Shown here: positions 1 through 10,886 of the stretch, in pieces
Position numbering within the stretch: position 1 is the stretch's first letter
Layout: each line of letters opens with the position of its first letter
Assembly (NCBI GenBank): GCA_963920525.1
Contig: OY986436.1
Span: forward strand, 13,777,467 to 13,841,466
Direction of reading: 5' to 3'
From: Dichetophora obliterata
Lineage: Eukaryota; Arthropoda; Insecta; Diptera; Sciomyzidae
Length of the DNA stretch: 64,000 nucleotides
Position numbers and translations under genes: made by a program
The notes under the pieces: generated by a model
Database searches by the model: none
What the model saw: only the letters and a program-made list of their open reading frames with translations
Told to the model about the DNA's origin: nothing

Positions 1-75
1 AACAATCTATTGCAGAAATACATACGCGTAAAGACATCGATGCCGGAAGAGTTTCTCTTCACATCCAGTTCAGTG
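1..75 (+). CDS. internal exon of the acidic-tail gene, truncated by the window edge
   Basis: Open in frame 1 from the first base to the GTAAGT donor at 76. Frame 1 is chosen because it joins in phase 0 to the only acceptor downstream that keeps a long open frame (8994). Frame 3 is also open through the donor, but it would not match the phase of the terminal exon. Confidence 0.65.
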
Positions 76-3000
76 GTAAGTCCAGAGAGTACAAGAATTT
101 TTATTTAGATAAAACACAAAGTTATATTTTGAAACAGATTGCATTTTTAATAATGAAAAATCCCCATTTTTTTAACTTTCTGTTGGTTTTGAATATTGGA
201 ACAAGCACGAATACAAAGGTCATACCCTGTCCTAAGGCTAGGTGACCACTAGTTATTTTTCAAAATGTTGGTCTATAATTGCCAATCATGATGCATTGGA
301 CAAAATAGGCTTTTCAAGATTAGAACTCAGTGAACCCCAACTACATTTTAAATTTTAATTTAATAATGAATGAACCTTTCCGGATAGAAACGTTCGTTTT
401 CGGCACTCAGAATTTAACACTTTTAAAGCATATGCTGAACTAAAATGTCTTTCAGAAATGAACCTTTTTTTTTTGAAGCGAGTTTGAAAAAGTACTAAAA
501 AAAGCATAGTTTTACTATAGCAAAAGTTTAACGCTAATATGAATGTGTATACACAAATAAAGAACCACCTATATATTGTTGTAATAAATAAAAAAAAAAT
601 CATGCTGATGCGGGGAATTGAACTCGAGTCCTCTCTGATACTAGTCCACTGTTACTACTAATCGATCGTATCAATTTTTTAAGTTTAACTTAATACTCTT
701 ATAATTGCGTATAGATCAAAATTTCAATACAAAATGCTGTACTTGATTAACGAAAATTACTTTGATCTACGTTCATTTAACTAATATACAGTGAATCAAA
801 AAAGTTTAGGCACACAGATATTAAAAATGTAAGCTTGTTAGTAAAATTTTGTCCACTTCACTTATAGAAAAAATTAGTATGAGCATTTAAAAAATAAACT
901 TTTTACTACGTATTCACCACGAAAGATAAATTAATTTCAATTTTATTTTAGAACAAATGTTTGAAAAACTAAAAAAAGACATGATTTTGAAGTATTCTTG
1001 TTGTCACCTCACCTATGTGAGAGTTCTCACACTCGTGTTACGTCACTAGAAATCTGATATTCTTGTTGTCATGTGACGTGAGTTCATAAACTACATCGGT
1101 GTTCACAAACTCACATCACATGACAACAAGAATTTCCAGATACCAAATACCAGATTTGTAGTGACGTGACACGAGTGTGAGAACTCTCACATAGGTGAGG
1201 TGACAACAAGAATAAGGGCAAATAATAAATCTTTACGTTTAGAAAAAGTAACATCGCGAAATTGGTAAAATAGTACCGCGGCCATTTTCAAGTGTGCGTA
1301 GCATTATAAACCATTATGTAAATACCGGTAAAGTAGAGCGTAAGACCTTATCTGGGTGGCCAAAAACATTTACGCCACGCCAGTAGCGAATTGTACTGGC
1401 TGCAATTGCTCAAAATCCAAAGATTTTGGCTGTTAAACTATGCAATGAAATGCAGTAATAGTTAAAAAAACTTGATGCTCAAAAAAAACGAAATATACTG
1501 AATAAAGCTGGATATCATGGACGAGTTCCTCGGCGCAAGACGTTTATTTCAGCTAAAAACAAAAAAGGAGATTACTCCACATAAATGAGCTAGATTTGTT
1601 TTGCGTTATATTCAGAGCTGAATTCAAATACAACGTATTTGGCTCGGATGGCTCTCAAAAAATATGAAGAAAGCCAAACAAAGAGCATCAGGAAAATAAT
1701 ACAATTAACACAGCGAAACGCGGTGGTGGCAGTGTAATGGTTTTGGGGTGTGCGGTGGCATCTGGAGTTGGGGATCTTGTTTTTATTAATAAGAAATGGG
1801 TAAGCAACTTCATTTGAATATTTTAAAGGAAAATTTGACACCCAGTGTTGAAAAGTTGGGGTTAACTGGGAAACAATATTTATTTCAAAAATATACCGAC
1901 CCAAAACATTCATCTTATCTTGTGTAGTAATGGCTAATCTACCACTATAAGCAGTTCAAAAAACATCCATAGTCACCTGATATGAACCCCATTGAACATA
2001 TTTGGCACTTACTGGAAAAAAAATTGAAATCATAATATAACGTCACATATGCGCTAAAGGATGCCATATGCACCGAATGGTCAAAAGTAACACCTGAGGA
2101 GACATCAAATTTAGTGAGAAGAATGCGTTGACGTTTAGAGGCGGTAATTCAGGCCATAGGAGGCCTAATTAAGTATTATATGACGCAAAATATACTCACC
2201 CTGATGATATAACAATATTATTTTCACTCATGCCTAAAACTTTTTGATTTAAAAACCATGTCTTTTTTAGTTTTCTAACATTTAACCGAAAATCTGTATT
2301 TAACCCTACGATGCCTTAGAAGGTCTCCTGGGACCCATGCAGTTTTCAACGATGAAGCATTTCAATATTATTTTACCGAAAAGCCACTTCGGCTGTATAG
2401 AAGGGATGTATAGAAGCTAATGAAATTAGATACGATACAATAAGGTAAAAATTTTCATTATAATGGTCGGGTTAAAATTACTTATGGCGGTTTTGCTTCA
2501 CAAGGTCCACATTGACCGTGTATGGGTTTCATGCAATATGCTCATGATTTTTGTTTTTTTCTGGAACTTTCTTGTTATTTATTGGTGTTAAGCTATATAA
2601 GCTCAAAATCGGCGTCTTTCTGCCACGCCCCCATTGCTAAACGCCCATATAATGTAATCAGTGAAACTGCATGTGCAAATTGTGGTCGAATACTGAATTC
2701 CGTAACTGTGCGACCGATAACTCAAAAGCTATTAAATTTCTCAAATTAAGGTTGCAATGGAGGTGCCACGTCTCCTTATCCAATGTCCAGAAAATGGTAT
2801 CATTGAAACGGCACGTGTAAATTGTGGTCAAATACCGAATTCTGAGGCTGAACGGCCTATAGTTCCAAATCTATTCGATATCGAAAATTTTGTGTTGTGT
2901 GCTTGGTGCCACGCTCCCTTTTATTACGCCCATAAAATGTTATCAGTGAAACGTCATCTAAAAATTGTGGTCGAATACCGAATTCCGAGGCTGTGAAAAA

Positions 3001-6000
3001 CGAAATGTGCGCCTACAGCGCCACCTATTGGGAATTTTTTTTTGGAAAATTAGGAACCAACCCGCAGAAGGAAAAATCCAATTTGGTCCTGTCGTTTTCA
3101 AGTTCTATGCACTGAACAAACCAAGATACATTTTTATATATTCTTTTACAAACCGTACAGATTTGAACAAAAAATGACCGTCCCATTTTTGATTTGCATG
3201 ACATTTTTTTACGGGTTCTTTATCGAAAAAAAGACACGTGTTCGAGGATTTTTTTTAAATAGAGGGCGTTAAAAGTTTGAGATTTTCGTGATTTTTAGCT
3301 TGGAGACTAATTTTCAAAAATTCATAACTTCGGTTCTTTTTAAGCTAGAGACAACTTTTTTGTTTTATTTTCAAGATAAAAAGTGAATTTTCAGAAAAAA
3401 ATAGCTTTAAAAAATTTATGAAAAATTTCATATTGTTATACGCAATTTAAATTTTTAAATAAATTTAAACCAATCGTACCCACCACTTAGCGTGTTTAAA
3501 ACATAACCATAGTATTCTACATAAAAAATATATTACATAAAAAATTATTTTTTTAACGATGGAGAAATGATTATTACTATTACAAAAAAATTAAATAAAC
3601 TCGAGCGATACCTGACGTCGGCGCGCCAGTTGTAAAGTACACCTCAAATTCTCGTCTCATACCGTTGTTCTCTATATTATATGACCAATTGTATATATAT
3701 ATACATATAGTATGTTTTATATTTTTAATTGAACAATATTATTTATTAATAAATGAGACTTTATAGAAAATTTGGGTCAAACTTTAATAAACACTTATAT
3801 TATTTCAGCAAATAAAGTGATATACTACGATTTCAATTCATTAGTATTCTACACGTACATTTTTTTGTCTGAATATAACATAAGTCTTTACTTACTAATT
3901 TTTATATTTTTTTTTTTCATACAAAGAGAATTGCTTTGCTTCCAACTCTTGAAGTGAGATTGGAGTCATTTAATGGTATTTTAAAGTATCTTTAATCATT
4001 ATAGCTTTTTAGCGGCAGGAATCACAGATTTTTTTTTACAATAACTCATTAACTACCGATATTTTCATTGCATGTAAGTGACTTGCAGTAACTTTTCGCA
4101 ATTTTAGTGTTTTTTCTTGAATGTTTTGTTAAAGTGAAAGGATATAAACAAACATCATTACGAATACTTTTGCCTTGTGATCTTTTAGACTAATTTGCAG
4201 GCATGGTTTTATGTTTTTTGTCGGCGTCTCACTGGTGGTGAGATTGGTGGCATGGATTGGTGAGAGACAGTGCACAACTTCTGCAACAGCTGAAGTAAAG
4301 AATAGATGGATTTATTAATAAACAATATTATCTAATTAAATAATAATTAAATTATACCTTCATTATACATCATCTTTACACACTAATAAGGTTTCCAATC
4401 CGGGCTCTCGGACTTTTTCCAGTTCCGACAATCCCAAGATTATAAGGCCTAAAATTTCGGAATTTTCGGGATCCCGGGATTGCCTTCAAATTGCAAAAAT
4501 GCAACACTTTAATTTGGCATTCGAGTAAAAACATTAAAAAAAATAAAATTTACATCAAATGTTCAAAAATGAAATAAAAATATATTTAAATGGTGGCACT
4601 CGCAGCAATCTGCTTCAAAAAGCATTTGATATGATTGATTAAAATTCCACCAACTAGTGTTGAGTTCGAGAGATGTTTCTCTTCGGCTGAAAATTTTGCT
4701 ACCAAAGAATTCACCTTTCAGAGACTTCAGTGATCTCAAAAAATGTACCGTTCTTATGTTAGTATTATTATGCCAGAAAATATGATTTTTATATGAATTT
4801 ATATATATATAAAGAAATAAAATAAATTAACTTTTTATAAAAAATTTAAGTAAACTGTTTTTTTATTTTTTTATTTTATATTTTTATTTTTTTATGTTTT
4901 TTTTATATTATATTATAATACAGACAACAACGATATGAGTCAAGAATATGAGGTGTATTTTGCAACTGGCGCGCCGACGACAGGTACCACACGAGTTTAT
5001 TTAATTTTTTTGCAATAGTAATCATCATTTCTCCATCGATAAAAAATCGGTTTTTATGTAAAACTTGGCGTAGAATACGATGGTTATGTTTAAAACACGC
5101 CAAGTGGAGGGTAAGATTGGTTAAAATTTATTTAAAAATTTAAATTACGTATAACAATATGAAATTTTTCATAAATTTTTTTGAAACTATTTTTTTCTTA
5201 AAATTCACTTTTTTATCTTCAAAATTAAACAAACAAGTTGTCTCTAGCTTAAACAGAACTGAAGTTATGAATTTTTGAAAATTAGTCTCCAAGGCAAAAA
5301 TCACGAAAAATCTGAAACTTTTAACGCCCTCTATTTTCAAAAAAAAAAAATCCTCGAACACGTGTCTCTTTTATTTCGATATAGAACCCGTAAAAAAAAT
5401 TCATGCAAATCAAAAATGTGGCGATCAGAATGGTGTTCGGTTTGTAAAAGAATGACCCATATACAGATGTGCTGGCAGAGTGCTGGGCTTTTTTATGTTT
5501 CATCTGCCTGAATATATAACCACAAAAATTCTACAACACTACACCAAACATATGAACACCAAAAATTGTAATGACACCGTAAGGGTTTAAAAAATTTTAT
5601 ATTTATAAGCAATGTACCCCATATTCATAAAGGTCACTGGGAACCTTGTCAGGCAACGCCATATTAGAAACTTGTCAATTGGAGGGTTAATAACTTCAAC
5701 TTTTTTACTTCATTTTAATATGAGAAATCTCGTAGAGTCTTCCGTTTTGCCATTTTACCGACCACTTTAGAGCAACATTTCTTTTTTAAATTACACAAGA
5801 TATACATTATCGTGTTGATAACTCGTGAACCATTAAGAATTTAATTTTTGTCTCTGCAGCCAAGTTATTTCTATGATTCTGGCCAACAACTTTGCTGAAC
5901 AAATATATATGAAAAAATCGTTTGAAATTGTCTTTAAACCTTTGACAAGCCACATATGTAAGTCTTGCTTTTAATGTTTCAAAGCCATTAATGTTACTCA

Positions 6001-9000
6001 TACGCTATGTTGATCTAATTTTTTTCGTTGCAAACTAAGCTGACTTCAAGCTAGACTTTTTGTAAAACTTACTTGATAAGACCCACTTGAAGCGATTTTT
6101 TCATATTTATTTGATCAGCAAAGAATGATAGGAAGAACTTTGCTAAAGAAATTAAAATCGTAGTGATTCAAGAGTTATCAACATGAAAATGAGTGCATAT
6201 ATTAAGTAATTTTGATTCTTAGCGATGCATCTTAAAAAAATTGTTGTTCTAAAATGTTCGGTAAAGTGGTAAAAAAAATGTCACCACGAGATTCCTCATA
6301 CCAAAATTAAGGGTAAAAGTTGAAATTGTTAAATACAGAATAATCAAAAATACAGAATGAAAAATGTTGATACACAATTTTTATGTTGAAAATGTATGTT
6401 ATACAAATGTTACACAATTTTTATATAATTTTATACCAGAAGTGAAATAATTTGGTGGATTTCTTTCTTGTTGAGTACATCATTTGATCCTTTTCTTCTG
6501 GGCTACAAATGATTCACGCCATAATTTTTATTATTGTTAGCTTTTTTTTATGGGAATATTTTGATACGTATTTTTTTTGGAAATATTTTCATTTATTTTG
6601 TTTTTACTGTTTATATTTTTATGTTCATACTAGAGGTATTCACAATGTGGTGTATTTGTGGAAAATATGTTAAAAATTTACAACACTTCGAATAAGATTG
6701 TGAACATACCTTTTGTAAATTTGTAACTTATTTACAATTAGCTGATTTTGCTAGTAAAATTAACAACAACTCTTTAATAAAATCGAAGAAAATGCTGAAA
6801 GTGCAATTAGAGACATATTTAAGTAGTTCAGTCAACTTTTTTAACAACAATTATGGCCTTATTTTGTAAAACTAACGCAGCCACTTGCGTTAGATTTTTT
6901 TATCTGACAATATATTTTAAGGGAAAACTTCAGTTAGAAAGAGAGTGTTTGTTCTAAATCATATGGAAATGGAATCGCCAGAAAAAAATCCCAAGAGAGG
7001 TGATTGCGTGCGTTTTACAAAATAAGGCCATCAATTTGAGTATGTGCATCACTAAATTGAATTTGTTTTAAGATAATGAAGACGATGCTATTAATGAAAA
7101 AACTTCTTCGCTGGTCCACTTCTTGTTGGGATTTTCTCTCTTTCTTTTACTATTGTTCATGTGCAACCTAACTTATATATGGTTAAAAAATAAGTAAATT
7201 TCGAAAACATATTTATTTTTATCAATAATTTCACTTAAAGCAAGCACTAAATTGTCTACTTTATTGTTTTTGATTGCGAATAAGCTTCTTGACAAGCAAT
7301 AACCACAAATACAACTATTCCCAGTGTTGCATTTGTGGTAAGCATGGTATTTTAAGTTGCTTACATTTTGTTTGTGTAATTAACCACATACAGAGCCAAA
7401 ACAACCTTATAAAATAGAAGAAAATCAGTAAGATTTCTCTATGGTTTTCATCCAAGAAGATTGTCTTATTAAAACCATAGAGAAAATCTTATTAAAACTA
7501 TGAGCATTTTTTGTAAGGCAAACTGTTTTTTTTTTAAGAACACTTTTAAAAACAATAAGAAAATCTTATCAAAACTTCTTGTTCTTAAGAAGAAATCTTA
7601 TAGATTTAATAAGATTTATTTTTAAAATTTAATAAGGACATATTATTGATTTAATAGGATTTCTTTTAAAATTTTACTAAGGAAATATTTTTAAATCAAA
7701 AAGGAATCTTATTAACCTTTTACCTAGAAATATACTTTTAATTGAATGTAATATTAAATAAAAAGACATGTTGATGGTTTATTACAATTTATAAGGAAAT
7801 AAAATTTGTATATGTTTATATAAAATACATCTGTTAAAATATAATTTCACAAAAAGCAAAAAAATACCTTTGTATAACAAAATTACTTTTTCACCAAAAT
7901 ACCCGGCGATGTCGAGACCTTCAAATAAAGTGGCGACATCCGCAATCTCCATTTTTTTAAGAAACTCCTTCGAGTTTACTCCATAAATTTTTAGTAAAGT
8001 CAAAATTGAGTCACTCATGCTACACGACTGAAATATGGCTTATTTTTATTTTACTTTAAATAAATTAAATCCATAAAATGCACATCAACTTCATGAGTTC
8101 ACTTCACAATTACGACTGAAAGCTAAAGCAAAGAATAAGTGGCATTTTCACCGTCATTACCTTCTTAAAAAGGTGTTTAATAAGAAAATCTTATAAAAGC
8201 AGATCAAAAAGATTTTCTTATTGATTTAAGGTGGTCTTTTCTTAAACTTTGGAGTGAAAAAAATTTTCTTATTAAAGTAAAGTATTAATAAGATTACCAC
8301 ATCATTTCATTTATTTAATAAGAAATCTTATAAAAAAATGTTTGATAGTAGTTGTAAATTTTTAATAAGATTTTCTCTATGGAATTAAAAAGATTTCTCT
8401 ATGGAAAATTCTTATTATTTGGTAGTCTTAATAAGGAAACCTTATAAAATAGCTCAATTAGGTGATCTTATTGATTTTATGTGGTGGTTTTTGGAAAACT
8501 CATTTTCATGTTGATAACTCTTGAACCATTACGATTTTAGTTTCTTCAGCAAAGTTCTTACACCACATTGTGAATACCCCTACTGTTTTTATTTTGTTTT
8601 TTTTACGAATAGGATTAGGAAATATATTTTTGGGATTTAATTTTTGGGATTTGGGATTAAGTTTTTTACAATAATTTATGGCTAGACATTCAGAAATTCC
8701 TATCACACAGTTTTTGGAAAAAAGAGCTTCAAACTTTAGTTTCAATTTACTCAAAATGTGTTTTTTGCACGCAGACCACATGAATCCCCGGACGACGATG
8801 TAAGACGTCCCACCCTACTGTACATTCCATATTTTACACTCCGAGTTTTGCCATTGCAAGGAAATATTATAATAATTTACTTGCAGAAAGGGTAGAATTT
8901 AATAAATTTGTAAAGATTACGCACCAAAACATGGTCAATAAAACCAACTCATTTCTAAATATTCATATCAATTCCAACTTCCTTTCCTTTCAGTACTCCA

Positions 9001-9497
9001 GTTGGGATGACAAACGTATGTCCGACTTTGCCATCATACAGGTAAAGTGTTTGGATCCGAATAATCGACGTGTCAGAGTAATCAACAACAACGACATCAA
9101 ACAATTGGCCAAGGAAGAAGCGGAAAAAGCCACAAATCGGAATGAAAACGAGGAAAACAAACCAGAAGCTGATAATTACGATGATGCAGGAGCTAATTCA
9201 TTCGGAACTGATGCTGATGACGATGGCGATGACGATGATGATGATATACCCCAAGATAATGACGACCTAGATGGACAAGATGCAGCAAAAGCAGCCAAGA
9301 ACAAAAGAGAAGAACTAGAAAAGAAGTTAAATCAAAAACTAGAGGCCAAAAAGCAAGCGAAGCACAACGAAAAACTAGACGAACACGATAACGATGAAGA
9401 GGTCGAAGAAGAAAATGATGAGGAAGAAGATGAAGACGATATCGAGGAGGATGATGAAGAGGACATTGAGGATGAAATCGAAGATGATGATGAATAA
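1..9497 (+). CDS. 3' part of an unidentified gene with an acidic C-terminal tail (two exons seen)
   Basis: Two exons join in phase 0. The exon at 1-75 reads through to the window edge and ends at a GTAAGT donor (76-81). The terminal exon 8994-9497 follows a pyrimidine-rich acceptor ending CAG at 8991-8993. The joined protein end is 192 residues: 25 from the first exon (NNLLQKYIRVKTSMPEEFLF is its start) and 167 from the last. After a folded-looking stretch (SSWDDKRMSDFAIIQVKCLD), the last ~120 residues alternate acidic runs (DADDDGDDDDDD, EEVEEENDEEEDEDD) with a Lys-rich helix, and the protein ends in Asp/Glu. Such tails occur in nuclear, nucleolar and chaperone proteins, but I do not recognise the family and assign no function. 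An ATG at 8931 lies in the intron just upstream of the acceptor and is unlikely to be the start. AATAAA motifs near 9545 are plausible poly(A) signals. The gene is convergent with the CCDC43-like gene. Confidence 0.75.
76..788. other. start of the 8.9-kb intron of the acidic-tail gene
   Basis: AT-rich intron DNA. Apart from the degenerate tRNA-like stretch near 604-668, I see no gene or clear repeat. Confidence 0.4.
604..668 (-). pseudogene. degenerate tRNA-like / tRNA-derived SINE fragment
   Basis: On the minus strand a stretch resembling a pol III A box (TAGTAACAGTGG) is followed about 30 nt later by a B-box-like GAGTTCAATTCC and then, after GCATCAGCATG, by a run of nine T. The T stem and acceptor stem do not pair well, so this is not a working tRNA. 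It may be an old tRNA pseudogene or a SINE head. Confidence 0.3.
789..2258 (+). mobile_element. degenerate Tc1-like transposon
   Basis: TA-flanked left end CAGTGAATCAAAAAAGTTTA has an inverted partner near 2231-2255 (CCTAAAACTTTTTGATTT). Between them the plus strand encodes broken Tc1 transposase pieces in several frames: a helix-turn-helix part (about 1305-1560), a GGGSVMVWGC-like block near 1722-1750, a degraded D-P-K-H block near 1900 and SPDMNPIEHIWHLLEKKL near 1976-2030. Many stops and shifts; certainly inactive. A second inverted pair (957-985 and 2256-2284) lies outside the right terminus but inside the left one, which suggests rearrangement. Confidence 0.75.
994..1213. mobile_element. 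220-bp foldback/MITE with nested palindromes
   Basis: Outer arms of ~63 bp (994-1056 and 1151-1213) are almost perfectly complementary. A second palindrome sits inside (1059-1136), and its arms begin with the same ATTCTTGTTGTCA motif, so that motif occurs four times, twice per strand. It lies inside the Tc1-like element. Non-coding. Confidence 0.85.
2617..3000. repeat. tandem array of ~145-bp units (family A), about three units
   Basis: Units share CGCCCATAAAATGTTATCAG, AAATTGTGGTCGAATACCGA, CGACCTATAACTC and a GGAGGTGCCACGCCCCC-like block. The GTGGTCGAATA landmark recurs near 2681, 2823 and 2968. The same family fills 11330-11443 and 13083-13720. Confidence 0.8.
3000..3130. repeat. tail segment that follows array family A
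   Basis: ACGAAATGTGCGCCTACAGC and the following ~120 bp are matched by 16018-16160 (GAAATGTGCGTCTACATCGC, then a CGCAGAAGGAA block and a GAACAAACCA block). In both places it follows family-A-like DNA, so array plus tail form one composite repeat. Confidence 0.6.
3690..4640. other. spacer between the arms of the large inverted repeat
   Basis: No gene. 4390-4490 holds a G/C-richer stretch (GGGCTCTCGGAC ... GGGATCCCGGGATTGCC) that could be the end of a hAT-type element, given the transposase remnant just downstream. Confidence 0.35.
4643..4770 (+). pseudogene. hAT transposase C-terminal (dimerisation) domain fragment
   Basis: Reads IPPTSVEFERCFSSAENFAT, which fits the conserved TSxxxER.FS.AG..VT motif at the C-terminus of hAT transposases, and then breaks at a stop after ~30 residues. 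It is short and has no intact flanking ends, so it is a relic. Confidence 0.6.
5691..6328. mobile_element. ~640-bp foldback element flanked by TTAA
   Basis: Ends TAACTTCAACTTTT / AAAAGTTGAAATTGTT, with arms meeting near 6010. Paired landmarks: AATATGAGAAATCTCGT / ACGAGATTCCTCATACC; CCATTTTACCGACCA / TTCGGTAAAGTGG; TGTTGATAACTCGTGAACC / GATTCAAGAGTTATCAACA. TTAA lies at each border (5687-5690 and 6329-6332). A third partial copy of an inner arm segment lies at about 8505-8552. Confidence 0.7.
6853..7030. mobile_element. ~180-bp MITE with ATGGCCTTATTTTGTAAAAC ends
   Basis: ATGGCCTTATTTTGTAAAAC at the left and GTTTTACAAAATAAGGCCAT at the right are perfect inverted termini of 20 bp or more. Non-coding interior. 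It is nested inside the 6633-8580 element. Confidence 0.8.
7782..8018 (-). CDS. possible first exon of a mobile-element protein (SAM-like N-terminus)
   Basis: ATG-initiated and open for 78 codons. The first ~52 residues (starting MSDSILTLLKIYGVNSKEFL) have the length and hydrophobic pattern of a small SAM-like helical domain, and are followed by AT-rich residues typical of read-through into an intron. A possible donor (GAAAAA|GTAATT) lies after the Gly-Glu-Lys at residues 42-44. It sits ~560 bp from the right terminus of the 6633-8580 element and reads inward, as a transposon gene would. No similarity search was possible; it may be spurious. Confidence 0.35.
   Translation of the reverse strand: MSDSILTLLKIYGVNSKEFLKKMEIADVATLFEGLDIAGYFGEKVILLYKGIFLLFVKLYFNRCILYKHIQILFPYKL
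8994..9497 (+). CDS. terminal exon of the acidic-tail gene
   Basis: Begins TAC TCC AGT right after the acceptor CAG and stays open for 167 codons to TAA. Codon use is richer in G and C than the flanking intron, which supports real coding sequence. The opposite strand is open over the acidic stretch only because GAN codons read as Ser there. Confidence 0.8.
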   Translation, partial: YSSWDDKRMSDFAIIQVKCLDPNNRRVRVINNNDIKQLAKEEAEKATNRNENEENKPEADNYDDAGANSFGTDADDDGDDDDDDIPQDNDDLDGQDAAKAAKNKREELEKKLNQKLEAKKQAKHNEKLDEHDNDEEVEEENDEEEDEDDIEEDDEEDIEDEIEDDDE

Positions 9498-10622
9498 ATT
9501 ATAATATTTAACAAAACATTTTTCGAAGACTCGTTTTTTTCAAATAAAATAAAATATTAAAACTTTAAAATAAGCGTAGAAAACTGATAAAAAGTGTAAG
9601 CAGCTAACGAGACAACTAATGAGGCTCAAATATGTAGGCATTAAGATTTTAACATAATAAAGTATTAACTAATTTTTACATAAACATTTAAACACTTAAG
9701 TATGCATTTTTGAACATTAATTAGAGTTAAAACAAAAACAAGCGTAAAAAATGTTGCCAAATCAATTTAATAACTACTAATAATGTTGTGAAGAGTGTTG
9801 AAAGTAAATTTTTGTGATTTTGAATTTATGTTGTTTGTCCAGATTTTGTTTAAGAATCACACTCTAAACTTAACTCATTAAAATACTGTTTACGATAAAA
9901 AAAAAAATTTAATGTGCATATTGAACGCACAGAAAATAACTATTCAAAATAGCTGCTAAAACAACTAAACAAAACGAAAAAAAATAACATTGATGTGCTT
10001 TTCAATTTAAAGAATTTCCACAATTTTAAGCTGTATCAAAAATAATAGCATATTGGAACTCATTGTATTAATAAAATAAATGTTTTAATTTATTGACATA
10101 TTAATTAAGCTCAATAAATTGTAGTATCTGCATGAAAAACCTAGAATTTATTAAAAATAAATGTATTTTCAAATGCTGTCAATTTGAGAATAATAAGAAA
10201 ATAAGCGATGGTGTTATATTTTTGAAGACTTTCGATTAAAAAAAAAATCTGACGAATACTGTGCTCACTATAAAATCGTCGGAATATCCAGAAGAAAACA
10301 TCTGAAAATAAGTACTAATATTTAGTGCCTACATTTCAAGTATAGCATTTAATTAGGCATATTTCACAGTTTAATATTGATTTTAAAATCTACATTTAAG
10401 CATTACAAAATTCAAATTTTTAAAATTTGTTAGATACAATGAAAATAGTTAAGCGCTGAGATAAGTTTAAATCTACATATTAGATGAGTGTATTTACGCC
10501 AAAAGTGTGTTTACTTCAGGAGCTGACTTAATTTAAGTTTAAAAGCTTTCATTGGAAGCCACCAGTTGTTAGCGCTTTTCGAGCATATCTTCTTGGTAAG
10601 AAAACGTAACTCGCAACTGCCA
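9498..10622. other. convergent intergenic region
   Basis: AT-rich DNA between the stop codons of the acidic-tail gene (plus) and the CCDC43-like gene (minus). It should hold both 3' UTRs: AATAAA motifs occur near 9545 on the plus strand and near 10148 on the minus strand. No repeats or other genes recognised. Confidence 0.6.
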
Positions 10623-10886
10623 TTACCGTCGCCTCTCGCCTTTAACTGTTTTTCGCTTTTCCTTTTTTTCCTCACGCAATTGCCTTTGTTTCTCTCGATC
10701 TTCTTTGTCTTTTTGTTTCTTGGCTGCGCTATCCAGACGCGCCTGTTCCCGACGTTCCTTTTGCAGTTGTAGCACATCCAGAGCATTGGTGTTGCGTTCC
10801 AAGCCGCTGCTGGAAGCTTTTGAGCTTTTCTCAGTGGTTCCCGCTTCATCGCCAGAGTCTTCGTAGTCGTCTTCGCTTACTTCAGT
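10623..10886 (-). CDS. CCDC43: CCDC43-like exon 3 (terminal)
   Basis: Acceptor TTCTTCAG, then 87 codons to the stop. Acidic start (TEVSEDDYEDSGDEAG), then a Lys/Glu/Arg-rich helix ending GERRR. Confidence 0.85.
   Translation of the reverse strand, partial: TEVSEDDYEDSGDEAGTTEKSSKASSSGLERNTNALDVLQLQKERREQARLDSAAKKQKDKEDREKQRQLREEKKEKRKTVKGERRR

Larger units (their letters stand above)
3130..5470. repeat. large inverted repeat, ~560-bp arms, ~1.2-kb spacer
   Basis: Left arm ~3130-3682 and right arm ~4903-5470 are diverged reverse complements. Matching landmarks: TTCTTTTACAAACCG / CGGTTTGTAAAAGAA; TTTTTGATTTGCATGA / TCATGCAAATCAAAAA; GGCGCGCCAGTTG / CAACTGGCGCGCC; AGAAATGATTATTACTATT / AATAGTAATCATCATTTCT. 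If transcribed as part of the intron it would form a long imperfect hairpin. Confidence 0.85.
6633..8580. mobile_element. 1.95-kb TA-flanked element with GAGGTATTCACAATGTGG ends
   Basis: Left end GAGGTATTCACAATGTGGTG and right end CACCACATTGTGAATACCCC are inverted and each is bordered by TA (6631-6632, 8581-8582). Inside, two zones (about 7420-7740 and 8165-8480) are dense in the motif AATAAGATTTT and its complement. Between them lies a minus-strand ORF whose start faces the right end (8018 to 7782). No complete transposase is present. It is the largest member of the RGGTATTCAC-terminus group in this window. Confidence 0.7.

Noticed and set aside
604..668. A functional tRNA gene
   Set aside because: A-box and B-box resemblance and the T run exist, but the acceptor and T stems do not pair, so only a degenerate tRNA-like fragment is listed.
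1590..1913. 107-aa minus-strand ORF
   Set aside because: Antisense shadow of the Tc1-like transposase relic that reads on the plus strand.
8931..8993. ATG at 8931 in frame with the acidic exon, as a separate start
   Set aside because: A strong acceptor (CTTTCCTTTCAG) at 8993 and a phase-compatible upstream exon at 1-75 make the 21 upstream codons intron sequence.
9332..9514. Minus-strand Ser-rich ORF
   Set aside because: Mirror of the Asp/Glu codons of the acidic exon; it has no independent support.
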